Assembly (NCBI GenBank): GCA_934565795.1
Contig: CAKTIM010000016.1
Span: 1 to 47,846 of the forward strand
DNA length: 47,846 nucleotides
Source: an uncultured Oscillospiraceae bacterium
Lineage (GTDB): Bacteria; Bacillota; Clostridia; Oscillospirales; Oscillospiraceae
Reading direction: 5' to 3'
The translations under genes were made by a program, and so were the position numbers. Below are positions 42,616 through 47,846 of this stretch, in pieces. The notes beneath the pieces were generated by a model, which made no database searches, was not told the DNA's origin, and saw only the letters and a list, made by a program, of their open reading frames with translations. Numbering within the stretch: the stretch's first letter is position 1; every line of letters starts with the position of its first letter.

Positions 42616-42629
42616 AGGGGGCAGGCGCG

Positions 42630-43193
42630 TCAGTTGGCGGCCTGAACCATGGCGAAGCGGATGATCTTGTCACCCAGCTTGAAGCCCTTCTGGAATACCT
42701 GGGCCACCACGTTCTGCCCCAGGCTCTCGTCCTCGGTGTGCATCACCGCGTTGTGGAGGGCCGGGTCGAAGCTGTCGCCGGGGGTGCCGAAGATTTCCAC
42801 GCCCAGGCCGGTGAAGATTTTCACCAGCTCCGTCATGGTCAGCTCCACGCCCTTTTTGTAGGCGGCATCCTCGGTGGGCTGGTTCAAGGCCCGCTCCAGA
42901 TTGTCGTAGATGGGCAGAAGCTTTGCGACGGCGTCGGACTTGCCGTTGCCGTAGGACTGCTCCTTTTCCTTGGTGGTGCGCTTGCGGAAGTTATCAAACT
43001 CCGCCGCCAGACGCAGGTAGGTGTCGTGCTCGGCGTTGTATTTTTCCTCCCAGTTGACCTCCGGGGCCTTGGGCTCCTCCTTGGGTTCGTCCTTGGGCGG
43101 CTCCTCGGGGACGGGCTCGGCGGTCTCGGTCAGCTCCTCTTCGGGGAGCTCCTCGGGAAGGTTGGGGTCTTTTTGCTTGTCTTTCTTTGCCAT
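42630..43193 (-). CDS. grpE: Nucleotide exchange factor GrpE
   Basis: A 187-residue GrpE. The N-terminal 50 residues are acidic and Pro/Glu-rich (low complexity). A long dimerising helix follows ('YNAEHDTYLRLAAEFDNFRKRTTKEKEQ'). The C-terminal beta domain contains 'DSFDPALHNAVMHTEDESLGQNVVAQVFQKGFKLGDKIIRFAMV', the family signature. It releases ADP from DnaK. RBS AAAGGAGAG. It lies 15 bp downstream of hrcA. Confidence 0.96.
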   Translation of the reverse strand: MAKKDKQKDPNLPEELPEEELTETAEPVPEEPPKDEPKEEPKAPEVNWEEKYNAEHDTYLRLAAEFDNFRKRTTKEKEQSYGNGKSDAVAKLLPIYDNLERALNQPTEDAAYKKGVELTMTELVKIFTGLGVEIFGTPGDSFDPALHNAVMHTEDESLGQNVVAQVFQKGFKLGDKIIRFAMVQAAN

Positions 43194-43208
43194 ATGCAGG
43201 TCTCTCCT

Positions 43209-44282
43209 TTACTTGGAAGTTTTATCCTGCTCCAGAGAGCCTGGGAGCTGGGGTGTTTCGGGCTTTGCGAACATCTTGCTGAGGCTCTCTGCGAAGTAGC
43301 TCAATCGGGCGGTGATCTTGGCGTAATCCATCCGCGTGGGGCCAACCACGCCGATCATGCCCTGCATCCCGTCGCCAATGTCGAACTTCGTCATGACCAC
43401 GGAGGTGTCTTTCAATTCATCCGCCACGTTTTCCGGCCCCACGATCACTCTGGTGCCGTTGGCGCCCTCCATCACGGCGGGCAGGTTGGACAGGGCGTCC
43501 TCGTCGATGCTGCTGAGCACCCGCTGGGCCTTATCCACATCCCGGTATTCCGGCAGCCCCAGGAGCCTTGCCTGACCGGCCACGGCCACATCGGCGGCGG
43601 CGGTTCTTTTCAGCGCCTCGGTGGTGAAATCCACGATCACAGGCACCAGGCTTGCGGCGGCTCCGGCGGCGCGCATCACTTTCTCCATCTTGTCGGCGGT
43701 GAATTCCCCAATGGGAATCTCCGTCATGGTGGCGTTGAGCAGCGCGGTGAGCAGATTCAGGTCTGCCTCGCTGACCGCCAGGGGCAGCTTGATGAGCTTA
43801 TTGACCACCTGGTCGCCCGGCAGGGTCAGCACCAGGATGAAGCTGCCTGTGCCGGAGGGGAGCAGATTGAATTTCAGCACCGTGGCGCTGCCCTGACGGG
43901 CGGCGGCGCTGATGGCGGGCAGGTTGGTGGCCTGGGAGACAAGCTTTGCCACCCGCTCCACCAGCTTATCCACCTGGCTCATCTTCTCCTCGATGGCGGA
44001 GTTGATGGATTTTGTCTCGTCCACGCTCAGGCGGTAATCCAGCATCAGCTCATCCACATACATCCGATACCCCGCGGCGGAGGGAACCCGCCCGGCGCTG
44101 GTGTGGGGCTGTTCCAGATAGCCCATGGTGGTCAGGTCTGCCATTTCGTTGCGAATGGTGGCGGAGGAATAGTTCATATCCGGCAATTCCGTAATCGCCT
44201 TGGAGCCAACCGGCTCCGCCGTGCGGATATACAGGTCGACAACGCTGCGCAGAACCTTTTTCTTTCGTTCCGTCAGCTCCAT
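43209..44282 (-). CDS. hrcA: Heat-inducible transcription repressor HrcA
   Basis: A 357-residue repressor that binds CIRCE and controls the chaperone operon. Start at 44282 (MELTERKKKVLRSVVDLYI) after AAGGAGGG; the longer frame to 44354 would start inside the CIRCE operator. The N-terminal winged helix includes 'TAEPVGSKAITE' and 'SSATIRNEMADLTTMGYLEQPHTSAGRVPSAAGYRMYVDEL', the HrcA hallmark. The C-terminal GAF-like domain includes 'MTKFDIGDGMQGMIGVVGPTRMDYAKITARLSYF'. It is first gene of hrcA-grpE-dnaK-dnaJ and probably feeds back on its own promoter. Confidence 0.97.
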   Translation of the reverse strand: MELTERKKKVLRSVVDLYIRTAEPVGSKAITELPDMNYSSATIRNEMADLTTMGYLEQPHTSAGRVPSAAGYRMYVDELMLDYRLSVDETKSINSAIEEKMSQVDKLVERVAKLVSQATNLPAISAAARQGSATVLKFNLLPSGTGSFILVLTLPGDQVVNKLIKLPLAVSEADLNLLTALLNATMTEIPIGEFTADKMEKVMRAAGAAASLVPVIVDFTTEALKRTAAADVAVAGQARLLGLPEYRDVDKAQRVLSSIDEDALSNLPAVMEGANGTRVIVGPENVADELKDTSVVMTKFDIGDGMQGMIGVVGPTRMDYAKITARLSYFAESLSKMFAKPETPQLPGSLEQDKTSK

Positions 44283-44323
44283 GAACCGTCCCTCCTTTTT
44301 GATCGGTTTGCTTTTGAACATCC

Positions 44324-44350
44324 TTAGCACTCTTTCTTCCTGAGTGCTAA
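44324..44350. promoter_or_regulatory. CIRCE operator (HrcA binding site)
   Basis: TTAGCACTC-N9-GAGTGCTAA, identical to the CIRCE consensus at both 9-bp arms with the canonical 9-bp spacer. It lies just downstream of the -10 box, overlapping the likely transcription start and leader of hrcA. Confidence 0.97.
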
Positions 44351-44354
44351 GCAC

Positions 44355-44383
44355 ACTATACCATCGAGTGCCAAAAATGTCAA
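44355..44383 (-). promoter_or_regulatory. Heat-shock operon promoter
   Basis: On the minus strand TTGACA (44383-44378), a 17-bp spacer and TATAGT (44360-44355): a near-consensus SigA-type promoter. The spacer contains TTGGCACTC, one mismatch from a CIRCE half-site. Confidence 0.88.
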
Positions 44384-44478
44384 GCCCCCGTTTTTGAATT
44401 ATTCATTAACATTTGGAAAGCACCGGCAGCGTACCCTTTGCCGATTGAATCAGCCCCCCGGAGCCGCCCTCGGTGTCG

Positions 44479-44507
44479 TTGACAAAGCCGCGGGGGCATG
44501 GTATGAT
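44479..44507 (+). promoter_or_regulatory. Promoter of the sugar transferase operon
   Basis: TTGACA at 44479-44484 and TATGAT at 44502-44507 with a 17-bp spacer. It is divergent from the heat-shock promoter about 95 bp away. Confidence 0.85.
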
Positions 44508-44546
44508 AACATATCATATTATGGGATCAAGAGGGGGAGAATTGCC

Positions 44547-45185
44547 ATGTATGGGCGGTTTGGAAAGCGGCTGCTGGATATTTTGCTGGCGCTGGCGGCG
44601 ATCGTGGTGCTGCTGCCGCTGTATTTGCTGATCGGGCTGCTGGTGCTCATTTTTATGGGGTGGCCGGTGCTCTTCTCCCAGGAGCGCATCGGGCGGGGTG
44701 AAAAGATCTTCCGGCTGTATAAATTCCGCTCCATGACCAACGCCCGGGGGGCGGACGGCGCGCTGCTGCCGGAAAAGCAGCGGCTGACCCGGTTCGGCAT
44801 TCTCCTGCGCTCCACCTCGCTGGACGAGCTGCCGGAGCTGTTTCTGATATTGAAGGGCGACATGTCCTTCATCGGCCCCCGGCCCCAGCCGAAATTCTAC
44901 GCGCCCTACTATTATGAAAAGGAAAAGGTGATCTTCACCGTCCGGGGCGGGCTGATCCCGCCGGACTGCCTGTGCGGCCAGCCCCAGTGCAGCTGGGAGA
45001 CGCAGTTTGAATACGAAATGTATTATGCCCAGCACGTCAGCTTTTTACTGGATCTGAAAATTCTCGCCTATACCTTTGTGATCCTGGCCCGGCGGCTGAA
45101 GCACAGCTACGGCGCGGACGACCGCCCCATGCTCAACGTCTACCGGGCGGACATGGCAAAAGGAAAGGAGCATGATGACCTGTGA
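44547..45185 (+). CDS. Bacterial sugar transferase (PglC-like phosphoglycosyl transferase)
   Basis: A 212-residue monotopic phosphoglycosyl transferase (bacterial sugar transferase family). It has an N-terminal membrane helix (about 9-37, LLDILLALAAIVVLLPLYLLIGLLVLIF), 'LYKFRSM', 'TSLDELPELFLILKGDMSFIGPRPQ' with the catalytic Asp-Glu pair, and a C-terminal 'LLDLKILAYTFVIL'. It would transfer a sugar phosphate to a polyprenyl phosphate carrier, starting a surface glycan. The usual 'PGITGLWQVSGR' part is replaced by 'RGGLIPPDCLCGQPQCSW'. GAGGGGGAG is the RBS. The stop overlaps the next start. Confidence 0.9.
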   Translation: MYGRFGKRLLDILLALAAIVVLLPLYLLIGLLVLIFMGWPVLFSQERIGRGEKIFRLYKFRSMTNARGADGALLPEKQRLTRFGILLRSTSLDELPELFLILKGDMSFIGPRPQPKFYAPYYYEKEKVIFTVRGGLIPPDCLCGQPQCSWETQFEYEMYYAQHVSFLLDLKILAYTFVILARRLKHSYGADDRPMLNVYRADMAKGKEHDDL

Positions 45186-46378
45186 ATATCCCCTTTGACG
45201 CCCTGACCGCCCAATATCCCACCCCCTTTTACGTATTCGACCGGGCGGGCTTCGCGGATAATTATGCGGCCCTGCGCGGGGCCATGCAGGCGGTCTACCC
45301 CAGGTACGAGATCTGCTATTCCTATAAGACCAACTACACCCCCTACATCTGCCGCCTGGTCAAGGCGCTGGGGGGCTATGCCGAGGTGGTCTCGGATATG
45401 GAATACACCCTGGCCAGGAAGCTGGGGTACGAAAATGAAAAAATCGTCTACAACGGCCCGGACAAGGGGCCGCTGATGGACGAGCACCTGCTGCGCGGCG
45501 GCATCGTGAACCTGGACAGCCTAGACGAGGCCCGGCGGGCCGCCGCCCTGGCCCGGCAGACGGGGAAGCCCCTGCGGGTGGGCCTGCGCATCAATCTGGA
45601 CGTGGGGGGCAACTTCATCTCCCGCTTCGGCCTGGAGCCGGGCAGCGACGACCTGAACGAGGCCCTGGCGGTGCTGCGTCAGGCAGGCGTTCAGCTGCGC
45701 GGGCTGCACTGCCACATCAGCCGGTGCCGGGGGCTGGAGGCCTGGGCAAGGCGGGCGCAGATCATGCTTGCCGCAGCTGGGGCGTATTTCCCCGGAGGCA
45801 GGCCGGATTACATCAGCCTGGGCAGCGGCATGTTCGCCGACATGGAGCCTGCGCTGAAGGCCCAGTTTGGGGGTGTGCCCACCTATGAGCAGTACGCCGA
45901 AGCCACCCTGCGCCCCTTCCGGGATTTCTACGGCGACGACGGCCCCATGCTCTTCACCGAGCCGGGTACCACGGTGGTGGCCCGGTATCTCAGCTTCGTC
46001 TCCACCGTCACCTCCGTCAAGGAGGTGCGGGGCCGGTGCCTTGCCAACCTGGACGGCAGCTACGAAAACCTGGGCGAAATCTGCACCATGAAGCGCCTGC
46101 CCCTGACCCGCCTGCCCGGCGGCGTGGGGAAGCACTACGACAGCATCGACCTCATGGGCTACACCTGCCTGGAGCAGGATCTGATGTATCCCGGCTACCG
46201 CGGCGAGCTGGCCGTGGGAGACCGGCTGGTGTTCGGCAACACCGGCGGCTATTCCGTGGTGTCCAAGCCCCAGTTCATCCGTCCCAACTGCCGGATGCTG
46301 GCCTGGGAGCAGGGGCGCGCGCGGGAGATCATGCGCCCGGAGACCTTTGAGGATGTATTTGATAAGTTCGTATTTTGA
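45182..46378 (+). CDS. LysA-like PLP-dependent decarboxylase or racemase
   Basis: A 398-residue fold-type III PLP enzyme of the Orn/DAP/Arg decarboxylase 2 family, starting at GTG 45182 overlapping the preceding stop. PLP lysine K49 is in CYSYKTNYTP. 'HCHISRC', 'LGSGMFADMEP' (Gly-rich phosphate loop) and 'FTEPGTTVVA' follow. The C-terminal 'GYTCLEQDLM' matches the CxxxD substrate motif of decarboxylases. Substrate is not known. Placed between a sugar transferase and an ATP-grasp ligase, it probably makes an amino compound for the same product rather than lysine. Confidence 0.85.
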   Translation: MNIPFDALTAQYPTPFYVFDRAGFADNYAALRGAMQAVYPRYEICYSYKTNYTPYICRLVKALGGYAEVVSDMEYTLARKLGYENEKIVYNGPDKGPLMDEHLLRGGIVNLDSLDEARRAAALARQTGKPLRVGLRINLDVGGNFISRFGLEPGSDDLNEALAVLRQAGVQLRGLHCHISRCRGLEAWARRAQIMLAAAGAYFPGGRPDYISLGSGMFADMEPALKAQFGGVPTYEQYAEATLRPFRDFYGDDGPMLFTEPGTTVVARYLSFVSTVTSVKEVRGRCLANLDGSYENLGEICTMKRLPLTRLPGGVGKHYDSIDLMGYTCLEQDLMYPGYRGELAVGDRLVFGNTGGYSVVSKPQFIRPNCRMLAWEQGRAREIMRPETFEDVFDKFVF

Positions 46379-46387
46379 GGAGATCGG

Positions 46388-47428
46388 ATGATGAAGCCAA
46401 TTACCATACTCAGCACCGCCTGCGACGGTATGTTCATGCCTGGCTTCTTCCGCTGCCTGCGGGAGAACGGAGAGCGCCAGGTGCGCATCATCGGCGCGGA
46501 CATGGCGGCCCAGCCCTTTATGGGCGGCATGATCGACGGGTTCTACCAGGTGCCCTCCTATTCCGATCCCCATTATATTGATCTCCTGCTGGATATCTGC
46601 AAGAAGGAGCGGGTGGATATCTTCTTCCCCCATATCTCCATGGAGCTGCCCCTGGTGCTGGCCCGGCTGGCGGATTTCCGCGCCCTGGGCGTGAAGGTGG
46701 CCATCACCGACAGCCAGACCCTGACCATTGCCAACGATAAGCTCCGGCTCTATGAGCACATGCGGGCCCACGGCCTGCCCACGCCGGAATACTATAAAAT
46801 AGAGAGCGGCGCGCAGCTGCGCGAATGCGCCCCCCGCCTGGGCTACCCGGAGCGCCCGGTGGTGGTGAAGCTCACCGAGAGCAGCGGCAGCCGGGGGGTG
46901 CGGATCGTCCGCAGCCGCCTGCCCCGGGCGGAAAACTTCCTGCACAGCAAGCCCGGCTCCTTTGACATCACCCTGGACGAAATGTGCCAGACCCTGGACG
47001 AATGCGACCCCCTGCCCACCACCATCGCCATGGAGTATCTGCCCGGCTGCGAATACACGGTGGATCTGCTGGCCGACCACGGCCGGGTGCTGTGCATCGC
47101 CGGCCGCCGGAATTATGAAAGCCGGGCCAGCATCGCCATGGCCACCTATACCGAGGAAAAGGAATCCGCCTATGACCTGTGCCGCCGGATCGTGGAGCTG
47201 CTCCGGCTGGACGGCAACATCGGCTTTGACTTCATGCTCACCGACCAGGACGAACCGGTACTCACCGACCTGAACCCCCGCATCACCGCCACCATCGTCC
47301 TGTACCACCGCGCAGGCATCAACTTCCCCTACCTGCGCTGCAAACAACTCCTGGGCGAACCCTTCCCCCACCCCACCGCCACCTACGGCATCCGCATGAA
47401 ACGAAAGTACCTGGATTTGTTCGAGTAA
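46388..47428 (+). CDS. ATP-grasp domain ligase
   Basis: A 346-residue ATP-grasp protein like the carbamoyl-phosphate-synthase large-chain class. The N-terminal Rossmann-like domain (2-110) includes 'HISMELPLVLARLADF'. The ATP-grasp domain includes 'NDKLRLYEHMRAHGLPTPEYY', 'VVVKLTESSGSRGVRIV' (ATP-binding Lys and Gly-rich loop), 'AMEYLPGCEYTVDLL' and 'TDLNPRITATIV' (metal-binding Asn). It would join a carboxylate to an amine through an acyl phosphate. GAGGAG lies upstream; it begins 9 bp after the decarboxylase gene. It is last gene of the operon before a repeat array. Confidence 0.88.
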   Translation: MMKPITILSTACDGMFMPGFFRCLRENGERQVRIIGADMAAQPFMGGMIDGFYQVPSYSDPHYIDLLLDICKKERVDIFFPHISMELPLVLARLADFRALGVKVAITDSQTLTIANDKLRLYEHMRAHGLPTPEYYKIESGAQLRECAPRLGYPERPVVVKLTESSGSRGVRIVRSRLPRAENFLHSKPGSFDITLDEMCQTLDECDPLPTTIAMEYLPGCEYTVDLLADHGRVLCIAGRRNYESRASIAMATYTEEKESAYDLCRRIVELLRLDGNIGFDFMLTDQDEPVLTDLNPRITATIVLYHRAGINFPYLRCKQLLGEPFPHPTATYGIRMKRKYLDLFE

Positions 47429-47436
47429 GTTTATAA

Positions 47437-47800
47437 AACCTCCCCTGAAAGGGGAGGCGGCGCATAGCGCCGGAGGGGTTTCGCGGTACGCAGAATACCA
47501 TTTAGAATGCACCAAGGCGAATTCGCAGAGACCCCCTTGCCTCCCCCCGTTGGGGGAGCTGATTGAAGCACGTTCTTTATTAAAGGCAAGTTGAATGGTA
47601 CACGCCAATCCGTAGGGGCGGATACCAGCCGCCCGCAATGTTGCGAAATTGAGCTGTCAGTTGAATGAAAATTGCCAAAAGTTTCTGAGTCCGTAGGGGG
47701 CGGCAATTTGTCGCCCCGCAACGTGACGGAACAGAGCGGCGCATTGAATGGTGGCAGCTTCCGCTACCACCAAAGCTTCCCTTGGATGCAAATCAAGGGT
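47437..47800. repeat. Hairpin repeat array 14 at the right edge
   Basis: A CCTCCCCTGAAAGGGGAGG hairpin with GGCGGCGCATAGCGCCGGAGGGG (also near 38670 and, interrupted, near 18770) is followed by a GCCTCCCCCCGTTGGGGGAGC hairpin. Then come an A unit near 47617-47635, a B unit near 47697-47717 and an AAGCTTCCCTTGG arm. The array is probably cut by the window end. The last 60 bp are A/G-rich with no gene seen. Confidence 0.85.
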
Positions 47801-47846
47801 AGACCTCCCGAAAAATGGGCAAAAAAAGGTGACAAATAGTGCAAAA

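Overview
The window looks like a chromosomal segment of a GC-rich, anaerobic Clostridia bacterium, probably an uncultured gut Oscillospiraceae/Ruminococcaceae relative. The reasons are Firmicute-type ribosome binding sites (AAGGAGG), a HrcA/CIRCE heat-shock operon, an anaerobic (early cobalt) B12 pathway, ComEB-type dCMP deaminase, XhlA/phiLC3-type phage lysis genes and frequent GTG/TTG starts. No rRNA or tRNA gene was recognised, and genus-level placement is not possible from sequence reading alone.

Layout. (1) 0.3-9.5 kb, plus strand: a phage structural and lysis module with an N4-gp56-type major capsid protein, head-tail proteins, a fibre-like protein, M15 endolysin, XhlA-like protein and holin. 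No terminase, portal, tape measure or integrase lies in view, and host-type repeat arrays sit between its genes. (2) 9.6-15.3 kb: a four-gene MacAB-like efflux operon, adaptor-ATPase-permease-second adaptor. (3) 16.1-25.6 kb: cobalamin genes. A promoter, cobalamin riboswitch and intrinsic terminator precede cbiA; then cbiC-cbiD and cbiF-cbiG-cbiH-(cbiJ-cbiE-cbiT fusion). (4) 25.6-26.6 kb: a Cys-rich U32-like conserved protein with its own promoter and terminator. (5) 27.2-33.8 kb: a GH3 glucosidase and GPH sugar symporter on the minus strand, divergent from an AraC-family regulator and a MATE exporter. (6) 34.4-38.6 kb, minus strand: dCMP deaminase, Lgt and a pair of M16 peptidase-family proteins. 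(7) 39.3-44.4 kb, minus strand: hrcA-grpE-dnaK-dnaJ behind a CIRCE operator. (8) 44.5-47.4 kb, plus strand: sugar-phosphate transferase, LysA-like PLP decarboxylase and ATP-grasp ligase, probably one surface-glycan or glycolipid modification operon.

The most striking structure is not a gene. Almost every long intergenic gap (14 arrays, 0.2-1.0 kb, about 15% of the window) is filled with the same family of hairpin repeats. They are built from about 20-nt palindromes with compensatory base changes and a conserved GTAGGGG arm. The outer edges of the arrays are consistently CCGTAGGGG on the left and CCCCTACGG on the right. A second palindromic element of about 64 bp (twelve copies) sits inside other repeats, and both filled and empty sites can be read. 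These repeats supply the stop codon of cbiA and the last codons of the sugar symporter gene.

Working together: the B12 enzymes shown convert early cobalt-precorrins to cob(II)yrinate a,c-diamide, with cbiA repressed by the end product through the riboswitch. The glucosidase/symporter pair is a small glycoside-use unit. The heat-shock operon is under HrcA control.
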